35,901 nucleotides of DNA, taken from positions 1 to 35,901 of the forward strand of contig WRJO01000009.1 in NCBI GenBank assembly GCA_009778545.1. The letters are read 5' to 3'. The position numbers were made by a program, and so were the translations under genes. This stretch comes from Treponema sp. (lineage in GTDB: Bacteria; Spirochaetota; Spirochaetia; Treponematales; Breznakiellaceae). Position 1 is the stretch's first letter; the number at the start of each line of letters is the position of its first letter. This document shows, one piece after another, positions 26,101 to 35,095 of this stretch. The notes below the pieces were generated by a model that saw only the letters and a list, made by a program, of their open reading frames with translations, had not been told where the DNA came from and searched no databases.

Positions 26101-29100
26101 ACCAACCGAGGGATTGTTACGGTCGATGACAATGGCATAATCGCCGCCTGTTGCAAATTGATTTGCAGAATTCAGCTCTCCTGGTATGTAGGGCACCTTT
26201 AATTGCTTATTATCCCATGATTGATTAGGAATAACGCTGCCTTTCAAATTGGCTGCCCAGTCGACATCTTCGGAATTAACACTATGGTCACTGGTTAAAA
26301 ATTCGTCAATTGGAGGGTGGAAAAGAGCATTTCCCTTTGTAATTTCATTCTCGTGCCAGGAAACGTATTCTCTGGTACGGCTGCCGCTCTCGCCTACCAG
26401 CCTGGAGAACCACAGCACCACACGCGCAACGCCGGACACCGGCCCGTCGTCGGCGGCTTCGCCGCCTACCGGCACCGAGATGCCGGCGGGCCTCCGGTTA
26501 AGGGTGTAGGTCGCAGTCGGCGCATGGTGGTCGATGGGCAGGAAGGACGTGCGCGAAGCGGTGAGCGGCGTCGAGCGGGAAATGTCCGACGCGCTTAGGT
26601 AGATCGGGTACTGCACGGAGCCTGGTACCTGGCCTTCCCTTCCGGGAACGTTTTCATCGCCATAGCCCAAAGTGTCCAGATAATCTACCAGTTTTTGCGT
26701 GTTAACATCCACGGTAACAACCCAGAGGAAGTAATCGTCTACCATTTCGAGCGCTTCCCCATCAAATGTTCCGCTAGCGTACTGGAAGATTGTACCTCGC
26801 TTATTATCCTGCGGTTTTAATGGTACCGATGCTCCGGTATCTTCATCATAAATAAACAAAGCTCCAGGATCAGTTGTCGGTTCCCAAATATAGAAAAAAG
26901 CATTGGGGTTGTAATTGGGACCTGAGGGGTTATAAACATAGGCATTTTTAACCAAGGCGCCTGTTTGCGTATAACTCGGATGCGGTTCTGCTTTTACCGC
27001 CATGGCAATATCGGGGGAGGTTAGTGGAACTCCTGTAAGGTAATAATCATAAGTGCCTGGACCTGTCTTTTCAAGGTAATCCTTGTCAAGGACATTAATG
27101 GACATACCAGGGGTCGATCTAAAGCCGCCGATGCCGCCGTTCATGGAAGGGGACCATTCGGTTTTAGTCCAGCGAACCGCGCCGATACCATTTTCGCCCT
27201 TTACTACGATGCGGTACGAGGCGATTCCACGAATGTTCATTTCGTTGATGCTGCCCCAGAACGTGGCATCTTTACTGGCGCCAAGGGAAATGTATTCGTC
27301 CTCAAAGATAGGCGCTCCCGCCACTACAAAGGCGGTAACTTCCCTCTTCAGGCTTAATAGGCCCGGTCTGTCCGGATTGGTAGACGACAGCCACTTGTCA
27401 TTCTCGTTGATCCAGGATTCATTTTCGGTAGTATCCTCGGCGCGCACTTCGATGGTGATCCTGTTTGCGCCAAGATCGCCGCTTTCAAGCTCGCCCTGGG
27501 TGTTGATCATCGCCCACCAGCTTGCGACGGAATCGGTGTCGCCGCCACGGTTTGCCATGTACCAGCCGTCGCCGGGGGCGTCGCCTTCGCGATAACTGCC
27601 GATTTTATCTTCTGTCTGCGCCCTCTGCCCTGGGTTCAGCGAGCCTGGTTTTGTCCAGTCCGTTTCGTCCCATTCCGGGATAGACAGGTTGGTATAGGGG
27701 AATCCGTTATCGTCGAGCACCCTGAACCACACGTTCCTGATACGTTCGTTGTCCCGCGCCTGGCCGGATATGCGGATGCTGCCGTTAAACTGGCGTTCCA
27801 TTTCGATGGCGTTCATGTCGGGATTGCGTATTACTGATACCACAGGCCGGTCGCCTTCGGGGTAAATCCAGTATGTACATTCTTTTACCAGTTCATTTCC
27901 CGCCTCGTCCACTACGAGGATGTAGACCAGTAACTTGCCAACATCCATTCCTTCAGGAATTTTTTCACCGTTGTATAAAAGGCTGGTGGATCCAGTGGTA
28001 ACACTCCATTGCACATACATATCTATATTTGCGGAATCGGCTGTCAGGAAGTTTCTGGTATTGGGTATACGCAGGTCCCAGGTAAAGGTACCTTCATCCA
28101 GCTCCATTAGCGTAATGCCGTTCTGTATAAGGGCGCTTGGCGATCCGGGGCCTTCGTTGTACAGCCAAGTACTGGAGGCATTCGGCGGTGCATAACCGCT
28201 GGCTTTGTTTGGCACATAGAAGGCGATTCTGCTAAGCATGCTCGAATTGTCATCGGCGTTGCCCTTGATGTTGACCCTGCCGGTAACGGCATCATCGCCG
28301 CCTTCGGGCGTAACGTCAAGTTTTGGCTTTTCGTTATCAAGGATGAACTGCTTGGTGTTGTTGATCGTCGCCTGTCTGCCCGCGCCGTCAAACACGTAGA
28401 GCCGCAGCGTAAATGCCCTTGGGCTGGTTGTCGCATCAAGATAAGCTCCTGTTGACGAGCCGCCAACTTTCATTATAGGCCTTACTGTTACCTCTAATGG
28501 GTTATCCTTGTCGGCTCCCATGTTGGCAACTAAATCATACTCAAGCATATTTTTGACTTCAGTAATATCCTCACGGCCAAGCCCATCAATCACGATTCCG
28601 TTTTCATTCAATATTTCCGCTTCAATCCTTGCGATGGTGTTAATATCGCTCACATATAATTTGAAACCGGTACTGTCAATATATGCATTATTGAAATACT
28701 GCTTATTGTCAGTTTCGATATCAAACGTTATTACCGGATCGGCAATGTCAATAAAGAACTGGCGTGAAAGTGATCCAACGAGGGTATTGTCGCCGGTAGT
28801 TTTATTATCGCGGGTATCGAGCGGATTGCCGTTGCCAAGCGACCAGTCTTTCGCATACAGGTCTATCTTGTACCTCCCCTCGTGCTTGCTGTTATTGGTA
28901 AAGAAGTCTGTTGGATACAGGTTCGACGCGGTTAGCTGTTCCTGGGTAAGGTTCCAGTTTACCGATGTTTGCGCGTTGGTTTGATTATATGCGGGATTCG
29001 CCGGGTTGGGGTTGAGCATACTCGGCCATTCGCCTGTAGGCGGTTGGGCCGTCAAGCTCCATTCACCAGTACCGGTGTTGTACCAGAACCAACGATTGTC

Positions 29101-32100
29101 AGTATAACTCCACTTAGCAATGCTGTACCACAGATCGCGTACTTTGGTATCGTCGCTAACGACGCCGGTTAGCGAAACGTCGCCGGTACCGAAAACCGTG
29201 CTTTCTGCACCTGCCACAAGGTTCATATACTCAACAGTGGGAGTTTCGCTATCAAGGTAGAAATTCCATGTTACCGGGGAAATTCTGCGGCTTGCTTTGT
29301 CCGTAGCCGTAACGCTGACAAAGTGGCGGCGGCTGTTATTGTAGTCAGGCCCTGGCCCGCGCAAAGCTGTCACATCGGAGGCAAGAATTTTAAGCACCCA
29401 TGTATATTGGGGCCCTTCTCCATTGGGATGATCGTCGGTGATAGGTCCTGTTCCTTTTACCGTTAAGCGATAATTACCATCAGAATCTGGATTGCCTCCA
29501 TTAGCGGCAGTATCATGATTTCCCGACTCATCTTTATTAAGGTCATATTTAGCGGTTCTTGTGTAACCGGCCGCGCCTTCCTGCGAGATGGTTATGCTTA
29601 CGTCGCGAAGGTTATGCTCATAGATTGAGCCTCTCAATTCAAAAGCAGAAATGCCAATTAGGGGGGCTGCGTACACAGAACTGAATACACGCTCGGTTTC
29701 TGTGGGCAGCTCTGCCCATGTTGTCGGCGCGGGGTTAGCTTCAAAGTGCTGGGGCGCGGTCTCCGCTGTATGGATCACCCCTTCAAACCCAAAGTGAGGG
29801 GCCGCCCTGTCGAGCAGGAATTCCAGGCCGTACAGTTCGGACCAGTTCCCCGCCCTGTCCTCCATTTTAATGTCCAGATAATTCAGGCCGTCGATAAGTC
29901 CGGCAATATCGCCGATGTTGATAACCCAGTTGGCGGCAGAAGGCCGTTGGGTGCCAACGACGCCTTCAATTGCTTTTGGCGTCCAGTTGGGATCATCCCT
30001 GCCATTGCTTTTAGTTCCAGACCGTATGCGGTAATAGAAATTTGTGGTTTGGGGTTCACCGGCTGCGTTCATAATCCGCACGGGGGACAGTTCGTCCTGG
30101 AACCTTCCCCGGATTACCGGCTTATCGTAATCGCCATTATCGAAAACAACGCTCAGGTTTGCCGTGTTCGTGCGGTCATTATCCAAAGCGGTAATAACAT
30201 TGACCGGAGTTAGGAAGGCGTACTCGGACGGCCAGTCTCTGATGGTATTTTGCCACGCGGTGGTCCAGCCGGGGAGAGTGCCGTCGCCGTCTTTCCAGTA
30301 GTATGCCGTGTTTCCGTCAGGCAAGGCAGTTCCATAGGGCCAGTCGGAAGGCCAGGTTTGCCCCTGCGTTGCGCCGCTTGCGCTGCCGTTGGGGAAGGCT
30401 GCGACAGCAGGACTGGGAGCATGGCGTATCGCTCTGGTTATGTTTGTAGGAATGATCTGGGGCCCTTCGGTGTCCTTGGAGAACGACCATACGATGCTTA
30501 CGGGGTTTCCGGCGGTGTCGTAGGCTTCCAGCGTAACGCTCTGCGTTCCCTGGGGTGTCAGCGGGGAATCGAACGCGGCAAGGTATGCCCTGAATTCCGC
30601 TTTTTTATCATCGGGGGGCCATGCCTGAACCGTGCCGGTTGTGGGCCTGCCGCTTAACAGCTCCAGCGGCTGCTGGGTGCCGTAGGTTATGCTTAGGAAT
30701 TCCAGGTTTGCCTCATCCACCGTTCCGTTTAATTCGGCGATAAGATCGTTGAGCGTCCGGTAGGTGGGGCGCGTAGAACGGTAATTGGGGTGCTGGTTTT
30801 TATCGTTGTTGGGAGTGGGATCATAGTGGTTAAAGCTGATTATCGGCGGCGAAATGTCCAGGGTGAATGTGTACCACCCTGACCCTTCCGGGCTTACATG
30901 GGGGTATATTCTGAAAACCTCGCCGATATAGCCGGGGTCATTTTCCGTGTCGCCGTCGGGGTTTTTGCCAAAGTGGGTCTGCACTGCGGGAGGCGGCGGC
31001 GGGCCGTCCGGCTCGTCGGTAATTTTAAGCTGGTAGCGTTTTTCGCCGTCAAACGAAAAGTAGCCGCCAAAACGGGAATCGCTCACGCCGCCGTGGGCAT
31101 CAAAGTCGAAGCGGAAATTTAACACCCCCGCCGGATCGATGGAGCCGGGAACGGGTATCCAGCCCGCTTCAAGGTCGGAGGAGAATGCCCAAACGCCCCC
31201 ATTATTCTCGGGGAAGCGTATCTGCACATAGCGGTTTTCCGCAGCGCCCGCTGTCGCGCTGACTTTGCCGGGATCAAAAAGGTCGTCGTCTTCGGCTTCT
31301 CCGCTAATCGCCAGGCCGACTACGCCCCTAACGCTTTCGCCTGTGGTGCCGTTCGGCGGGAACAATGTGCGGGCGAAGAACGTGGGATAGTCCGAATCCT
31401 GGTCGACGGTGAACGACAGCGCTGCCGGCGTGTTGCGGTTGCCCGCCTTGTCTTCGGCAATCACATAGAGGGCGTAGGTATCTTCGTCTTTCAGGAAGGT
31501 GGAATTGAAGATCGCCTGGAACCGCCCACCGGGCAGGGCGTCGTCAAAGGTGAACCATCCGCCCGCTCCGTCTTCTCCGGTGTCGAAATCGTCGTCCCAG
31601 GCGGGTACCGGGTTGGGGTTCGCCGGGGTAACATGGCGTACCCACCACTTAACGCCGGCATGGTTATCGTCAAATTCCGCCAGGCCGTTTTCATCCGAAG
31701 CGGTAACGATAAAGGGGACTTTGCCGTTTACGACATTGTCGCTGCGGTTGTTGTTGAATTCCACAATGGTAACTTCCGGGGGCTTAGTATCAACCTGCAC
31801 CGAACGTTCCAGGATGTAGGCATTGCCGATGCTGTCGTATGCCTCCAGGCTGTAGCGCCTCCGGTCGGAAGCAAATCCGGCTACGGGGCGGCTAAAGTCG
31901 ACGCCGGACCCGTTCCAGTCGTACGCCCATTCGTAGACAAAGAAACCATCGCTGTCCGGCTGTGCGCCGGCAACAGGCTCAAGGACCAGTTCCACCTGGG
32001 GGCTGGCCCTCTCGTTTGTCGTAGTGCTTATTATGTCGGGGGTAAAGGAAATCCACAGCTTCTGTACGCCGAGGCGGCTTTTTACCGTGCCCTCGATTGG

Positions 32101-34944
32101 TTCCAATTTGGCATTCTGCAGCGAAGTGTCTGCCGGGCTTATGGCATCTTCGTCGAATTCCGGCGGATTACGATACACGGCGAAGAAGAAGTCCGTTGTT
32201 TCGGTGGCAACCGCCTGGGGAATGTCGCCAGGACGAGTGCCGCCCGGACGGTCTTCTATTGCTACTTTGGCTTTAACGTCGTCGGTAATTTTAACCGTTA
32301 GCTGATAAAAGCCGTCGTTAAGCCTCGCACGGGGATCTTCAGAATCGAGTTCTGCGGGATCGTCAATGTCGAGGAACGCCGCAGCCATTATTCGCTGGTC
32401 GAGGATTCCCGACCATTCCATGCTGCTGTTATTTTCGTTCGGGTTGCCGTTGGGCAGCGCTGCGGCAAGCTGGTTTGCGGTCAGCGTCCTATCTATGTGG
32501 GGTACAATGTTCAGATCGGTAATGGTAATTAAGATGCCGGATCGATCCCGCACGATGCCGTCGTCGTCGGCAAAATTAAGGGCGATTCCCTGGCCCATTT
32601 CCAGGATGTTGCTCCGGGGGCGGCCTTCGGTGCTCCAGTTGCCCGACCAGTTGTTCCTGTCGGTATCAACATCGACATAAAGGCCTTCGGGGCCGTTTAT
32701 CTTGTGATCGCCGGAATTGAATTCGGAAAGCGGCTCGCCCATGTCGGGCATATCGGCATCGTCGTCTATGTAAATTTTCTGTAAAATATAGCCAAGGTTG
32801 TACACGCTGTCCTGTGCGATGATGTACAGCCACAGTTCCTTTTTGTTCCAGATGTTGTTCCCGTCGCCGTCCTGGTAGCGGGTGTTGAATTTGAAGTTAT
32901 GCATCATGTCTTCGCGGCCAACGCCCGGCGCCTGGCTCCTCGGAGTCCTTACCCAGCCGGATTTGTAGTCGTCGGCAATCTTTTCGAAGAATTCCAGCCC
33001 TGCTTTTGTCGGCTCTGCCCGGTAATCGTTCAGAAAACTCAACGTGGAACCGGCTGTATCGGGGTCTTTGTCTTCGATGATCCACTTAACCTTGGGGTAT
33101 CCATTCGGTTCGAGGACCAAAGGCGCCACATCGTCGTCTTCATACTGGTTAAAAACCATGATGCCCGAATCGTCAACGCGGCTAATCGTTACCTGGATGT
33201 TGCTGTTAACGGTGTAAGGATCGTCGTTGCGCGCGTCGTCCTGGGTGGTGTTATAGGTAACGGTTGCAGGGGCGGAAGTTGATCCCTTTACGCCCAATAT
33301 CCGCACCGTGGGGCCTTCGCCGTCCATGTACACCACATAGCGCTGCGGCGGCTGGTTAAACGCGCCGGTATATGAATAGGCGGTAACTTCCAGAATGTAC
33401 GGCTCGGAACTCGAGGTAAAAATCGGCTTGTTGTAGCCGGGGTTAATGGGATCGTGTTCCAAAAGATCGCCCCATGCGGTAAAGGTAAAGAGCTTGCCTT
33501 CGCCCATGCTGGAGGGGTTTTTGTACCTGCCCCGGTAGCCGCCCTTTGCCCGCTCGTTGTCGTCGGCATCGTTAAGGTACCCAAAGCCGCCGTCTGCGTC
33601 CCTGTCGTCCCACTTTAAAAATCCCCTGCGGCCGGAACTTTCGTGGACGTACTCCAAAATAGCGAAGTCGATAAAGTCGGAATGCCTCGCCAGAATCTGG
33701 AGGCGGAAATCCTCTATGCCGTCTTTGCCGATGGCGATCTTCCTGGAGGTCGGCTCTTCCTCCCTGATGTAGTGGTTGGGCCTGGTATTGAGGATTTCAA
33801 TGCCTTCCTGCTGTTCACGCTCCCGTACATCATCGTTGTCTATCCTGATGACGGGAAGCTCTTCCGCACTGATCAGCAGCATCAGAATCGAGGGGCCGTC
33901 GGGATCGAAGGGGTCTTCTTCGTGGGTCACAGGGTCGATGGCCGGCGGATAGTAGCCGAAAATCTCAAATTCGCCGTCTTCCTCAATCGGCGCCCTGGGG
34001 AACAGGGTGCCTTCGTCGGAGTAGGAATCGGAGGTCTTTATTTTGAAGCTGAACTGCCTTCCCGATTCCAGCGGCTGATGCTCGCCAATGGCATTGGTTT
34101 CGTATCTGATCTGCCGCGTGGCAGGGTCGATTTTGAATTCGTCCAGCTTGAAGATAAACTGGGCGACCCGCACTATCGGCATTTGGGTCCGGTCGGCATA
34201 GGAACCCTGCCCTTCGCTTCCGCCGATGGGCGTACCGATCGGGTTGTCGATGCCCTGGAGGAACAGGCTCGCCCAGCCCCAATTTACGTCGTCGTCGTCC
34301 GGCTCGCCGGCCAGGTAATCCATCGTCGGCCATATCTTAATCATGGGGTAGCCGGGTTTCAGGCCCTTGCGGTCGGTGATCTGGCCGCGGACTTCGGTAC
34401 CGGTTATCAGCCTTGGGGGGTTGCTTTCGGTATTGAGGTTGGGGGCGGTAATTCTTATGTCGGAAATGCGGTTCTTTACTATATATACGAGTTCAATTGA
34501 GGGGGTGTTCAGGTTGGGATCGTGGGCGCGGAACTGGATCTTTAAGAGGCCGTCTTCCAGGCCTTCCTGCCCGCCCGGAAGCACGATTCCGAGGGTATCC
34601 AGGTCGAAGTGCCAGCTTTTTTCTTTTATGTTTTCGGATGGTTCAAATATGACATTTTCGCGGGTCCAGTCCATCAGAGGCTTGTCCTCTTCTCCCTGGG
34701 CCATGTTGTGTATTTTGACTTCTACGCTTACCAGTTCCCGATAGGCGCTGGCGGTTCCCTGGAACCTGACCGTCCCCTTGAGGAATGCGCCAGGGACCGG
34801 CGAATCTACCGAAATGACAGGGGGCATAATGTCGACCTTTTCCCCCATATCCGGTTTGAACGGGTTTTCGCACGACAGGAAAACTCCCAGTATGACAAAA
34901 ACCGCTGATAAGCTGAAAAATGCTTTCTTTGTAAACCTAAACAT
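20194..34944 (-). CDS. Giant repeat lipoprotein G3 (4916 aa): lipobox, Ig/cadherin-like repeats, TIG-like segment, beta-propeller interrupted by barrel-sandwich-like repeats
   Basis: Uninterrupted 14.7-kb ORF; MFRFTKKAFFSLSAVFVILGVFLSCENPFKPDMGEKVD; GGGGGAT RBS-like tract; architecture parallel to G2. Confidence 0.95.
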   Translation of the reverse strand: MFRFTKKAFFSLSAVFVILGVFLSCENPFKPDMGEKVDIMPPVISVDSPVPGAFLKGTVRFQGTASAYRELVSVEVKIHNMAQGEEDKPLMDWTRENVIFEPSENIKEKSWHFDLDTLGIVLPGGQEGLEDGLLKIQFRAHDPNLNTPSIELVYIVKNRISDIRITAPNLNTESNPPRLITGTEVRGQITDRKGLKPGYPMIKIWPTMDYLAGEPDDDDVNWGWASLFLQGIDNPIGTPIGGSEGQGSYADRTQMPIVRVAQFIFKLDEFKIDPATRQIRYETNAIGEHQPLESGRQFSFKIKTSDSYSDEGTLFPRAPIEEDGEFEIFGYYPPAIDPVTHEEDPFDPDGPSILMLLISAEELPVIRIDNDDVREREQQEGIEILNTRPNHYIREEEPTSRKIAIGKDGIEDFRLQILARHSDFIDFAILEYVHESSGRRGFLKWDDRDADGGFGYLNDADDNERAKGGYRGRYKNPSSMGEGKLFTFTAWGDLLEHDPINPGYNKPIFTSSSEPYILEVTAYSYTGAFNQPPQRYVVYMDGEGPTVRILGVKGSTSAPATVTYNTTQDDARNDDPYTVNSNIQVTISRVDDSGIMVFNQYEDDDVAPLVLEPNGYPKVKWIIEDKDPDTAGSTLSFLNDYRAEPTKAGLEFFEKIADDYKSGWVRTPRSQAPGVGREDMMHNFKFNTRYQDGDGNNIWNKKELWLYIIAQDSVYNLGYILQKIYIDDDADMPDMGEPLSEFNSGDHKINGPEGLYVDVDTDRNNWSGNWSTEGRPRSNILEMGQGIALNFADDDGIVRDRSGILITITDLNIVPHIDRTLTANQLAAALPNGNPNENNSSMEWSGILDQRIMAAAFLDIDDPAELDSEDPRARLNDGFYQLTVKITDDVKAKVAIEDRPGGTRPGDIPQAVATETTDFFFAVYRNPPEFDEDAISPADTSLQNAKLEPIEGTVKSRLGVQKLWISFTPDIISTTTNERASPQVELVLEPVAGAQPDSDGFFVYEWAYDWNGSGVDFSRPVAGFASDRRRYSLEAYDSIGNAYILERSVQVDTKPPEVTIVEFNNNRSDNVVNGKVPFIVTASDENGLAEFDDNHAGVKWWVRHVTPANPNPVPAWDDDFDTGEDGAGGWFTFDDALPGGRFQAIFNSTFLKDEDTYALYVIAEDKAGNRNTPAALSFTVDQDSDYPTFFARTLFPPNGTTGESVRGVVGLAISGEAEDDDLFDPGKVSATAGAAENRYVQIRFPENNGGVWAFSSDLEAGWIPVPGSIDPAGVLNFRFDFDAHGGVSDSRFGGYFSFDGEKRYQLKITDEPDGPPPPPAVQTHFGKNPDGDTENDPGYIGEVFRIYPHVSPEGSGWYTFTLDISPPIISFNHYDPTPNNDKNQHPNYRSTRPTYRTLNDLIAELNGTVDEANLEFLSITYGTQQPLELLSGRPTTGTVQAWPPDDKKAEFRAYLAAFDSPLTPQGTQSVTLEAYDTAGNPVSIVWSFSKDTEGPQIIPTNITRAIRHAPSPAVAAFPNGSASGATQGQTWPSDWPYGTALPDGNTAYYWKDGDGTLPGWTTAWQNTIRDWPSEYAFLTPVNVITALDNDRTNTANLSVVFDNGDYDKPVIRGRFQDELSPVRIMNAAGEPQTTNFYYRIRSGTKSNGRDDPNWTPKAIEGVVGTQRPSAANWVINIGDIAGLIDGLNYLDIKMEDRAGNWSELYGLEFLLDRAAPHFGFEGVIHTAETAPQHFEANPAPTTWAELPTETERVFSSVYAAPLIGISAFELRGSIYEHNLRDVSITISQEGAAGYTRTAKYDLNKDESGNHDTAANGGNPDSDGNYRLTVKGTGPITDDHPNGEGPQYTWVLKILASDVTALRGPGPDYNNSRRHFVSVTATDKASRRISPVTWNFYLDSETPTVEYMNLVAGAESTVFGTGDVSLTGVVSDDTKVRDLWYSIAKWSYTDNRWFWYNTGTGEWSLTAQPPTGEWPSMLNPNPANPAYNQTNAQTSVNWNLTQEQLTASNLYPTDFFTNNSKHEGRYKIDLYAKDWSLGNGNPLDTRDNKTTGDNTLVGSLSRQFFIDIADPVITFDIETDNKQYFNNAYIDSTGFKLYVSDINTIARIEAEILNENGIVIDGLGREDITEVKNMLEYDLVANMGADKDNPLEVTVRPIMKVGGSSTGAYLDATTSPRAFTLRLYVFDGAGRQATINNTKQFILDNEKPKLDVTPEGGDDAVTGRVNIKGNADDNSSMLSRIAFYVPNKASGYAPPNASSTWLYNEGPGSPSALIQNGITLMELDEGTFTWDLRIPNTRNFLTADSANIDMYVQWSVTTGSTSLLYNGEKIPEGMDVGKLLVYILVVDEAGNELVKECTYWIYPEGDRPVVSVIRNPDMNAIEMERQFNGSIRISGQARDNERIRNVWFRVLDDNGFPYTNLSIPEWDETDWTKPGSLNPGQRAQTEDKIGSYREGDAPGDGWYMANRGGDTDSVASWWAMINTQGELESGDLGANRITIEVRAEDTTENESWINENDKWLSSTNPDRPGLLSLKREVTAFVVAGAPIFEDEYISLGASKDATFWGSINEMNIRGIASYRIVVKGENGIGAVRWTKTEWSPSMNGGIGGFRSTPGMSINVLDKDYLEKTGPGTYDYYLTGVPLTSPDIAMAVKAEPHPSYTQTGALVKNAYVYNPSGPNYNPNAFFYIWEPTTDPGALFIYDEDTGASVPLKPQDNKRGTIFQYASGTFDGEALEMVDDYFLWVVTVDVNTQKLVDYLDTLGYGDENVPGREGQVPGSVQYPIYLSASDISRSTPLTASRTSFLPIDHHAPTATYTLNRRPAGISVPVGGEAADDGPVSGVARVVLWFSRLVGESGSRTREYVSWHENEITKGNALFHPPIDEFLTSDHSVNSEDVDWAANLKGSVIPNQSWDNKQLKVPYIPGELNSANQFATGGDYAIVIDRNNPSVGSNHHGHNLPMGFSVGGSGMLWYVELNSLGLTSGPVTMHFVVFDQAGNARYYEEPLVIMNNAPLIDRIKLGTAISEKHDFSAITTRSVTTGILADGTPVFSSIILDQIRDEFEAQYPDSKYPNIEWDVSKGISDYISSSALNVDRVIDFNARNNLLALRIETTDAPAEGKSRQFRFEYVSGSTRLANAQLANVKAGRIYIIDDPGTVNWGGLGAEGQGPWSRGYAFMAAVDGKSINGPRVSGTGSAWELNSAYYGPDSTTPDTWIEKGSGSIPPELNLPDAVYPYSGPTPPSTPTKITEARSAEFSYANAAFGTNFGNSIIDFAGSNAWPPATSSNPPQDHSLFILKVFDGIEEDLFCDFALIRIRVNNNDVTRPFSQLYDLNPMTEGQTRRQTIQRSVSPMFIGEGPNNSNRTKGGLYNNDQFPSVVRLGHIEPRRMNGAGYGSAYTVNQHSLTSIQMGGVLDRERHSDTSPWANPVGFLGTDTVSGQVVLRGYVEDDQQIERVDLVIGGTTVTILERDPTGTEPHPGDAYDFIPPTTGLLRTATNANASGRVYYSDSIDLYRHRVEWAYIWDTEAIPSGVIVGSTNVGVLAYNRHSVSSATAKVSASVTAPGPAHATSGLLNYEIQNPGFPVGLNKYNSISMNLRPYITGFVRNKDLFRHNTRSLQGRYIFNRGEAVVVQGFNLGTSGQTVTILLPGELAVTTTAITNQQNAYDLPSNANSLPHRYRILTIPTTATTSAAAGSGTTDGTVMLRNGTGTSAIYAINSRIGNQNFGERPLLNADGTVLQQSMTGRHWVQPWNTERSGIDGSDLWEDFTAVHIWQSNDFRPDTAATVRPDQGAFPTRRPNWVVENPAMTIDPRDGTLWSSSNEGGGGYGQFGYNNGTMMITNNNVSWAGNPRSTVNNVLEFVDPIIMSDIYFSPGGTASNSPSASPWGVSSIIGRSATSQEWEHLGGIYAAGPGGATSGLSNGTGSSNSPYVTIAGNTIRHYLIEKTWYNASNRSPVTTSADRPGGNTDPSSTDQFENPHIVTHVSGTDEYIHVSYYDTKDHSIKYRMNTRGAPGTISASGETASTALGKNEDIRKWINLDGAWDAEDQNEGELIPESSTLNQANKGNDVADGNRFIREIYVSNGQYVTEGQPVYRLGAPTRNPADTASETIITARRDGSITLDYTTLFRPTVTGTFSNGTAGYRYLRQVHVQNYQWVNQGDLIYTFGQRAQGTTTNQTQVVANASGYITLVYLNAPMSGTNYSTQLGTGTNNVFTIGQTVTPTLQLANNNVALTTSGTAQARTLQAAYGSAIPTAGTAVNYTIASFNNGLGVPASASQQNYTLNQAIGSNQTINTSGTNQNNYARAIYYHPGDVVKQGDVIMEFGRAAEINTANIVYIRAPFDGTINRIWNNTANQGGNRNWTSAVNANVVTWTGTAGSRTFTNTRSGTTSYLLSITPTLQSNYVRYRNPNIANTRWVNQGEVLFRIGVAAENNTTASELVLTAPISGIVSNYYATFASTGTAPNRTFTTSAPATTLFTITPAGQNILREVHVSNNQFVREGDLIYTYGVAGETPTEYFPTHEVTAVRDGIITGLLSVSSVSGTTAPNRTFNTVTANNVNVYTITSPAYNFLRQTHVTNGSFVTAGQVIYTFGASGINASDPPPLPTTEIKAPFDGIITGLLPANFNATTGLYTNQVANNTNVFTLSGDFMYTIPDNNSRVYIISYADVGAPFQRIVNWNTRPVNRINAGFHNAIAVTSDGCPVVAYYDATNSRLKMAISNSQTPTTADDWRIIDEVVPRGIYQFGTGEYVSMKIDTRPGGGSQNRVHIAALNANIKKLVYISGIINPSDFTFTDRSVQVVDNVGDVGRWCTISIDVNGNPWIAYHDESYSGSKDGVKMAYRNNTAFTKTLNDMYGTLITGWETMHVPTDYSVENARTGMECFPTRNWPLTGTSPPTKFWSGAVSYLAPDYFRIAYYVK
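20980..22740 (-). repeat. Six tandem diverged barrel-sandwich-hybrid-like (biotinyl/lipoyl/HlyD-like) protein repeats within G3
   Basis: Repeats (approximate starts, high to low): 22734 RFIREIYVSNGQYVTEGQPVYRLG; 22524 RYLRQVHVQNYQWVNQGDLIYTFG; 22050 NYARAIYYHPGDVVKQGDVIMEFG...IRAPFDGTI; 21749 NYVRYRNPNIANTRWVNQGEVLFRIG...LTAPISGIV; 21500 NILREVHVSNNQFVREGDLIYTYG...VTAVRDGIITGLL; 21249 NFLRQTHVTNGSFVTAGQVIYTFG...IKAPFDGIITGLL. Confidence 0.8.
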
Positions 34945-34974
34945 ACCTATCCCCCATATCTATATACTAATCCA

Positions 34975-35002
34975 AGCATAATATATCACATAATCCTGCC
35001 AA
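34975..35002 (-). promoter_or_regulatory. Possible promoter for G3 (TTGGCA-16-TATGCT)
   Basis: Reverse strand TTGGCA (35002..34997), 16-nt spacer, TATGCT (34980..34975), about 30 nt upstream of the G3 ATG. Confidence 0.35.
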
Positions 35003-35095
35003 ATACCAGCCATTATACATAATTTCATAATTTCCTACCAAGCGGCAAAACGGGCCGTCTTGCAACTTGCGGGCGGGAAATCTACAATTACAGGG

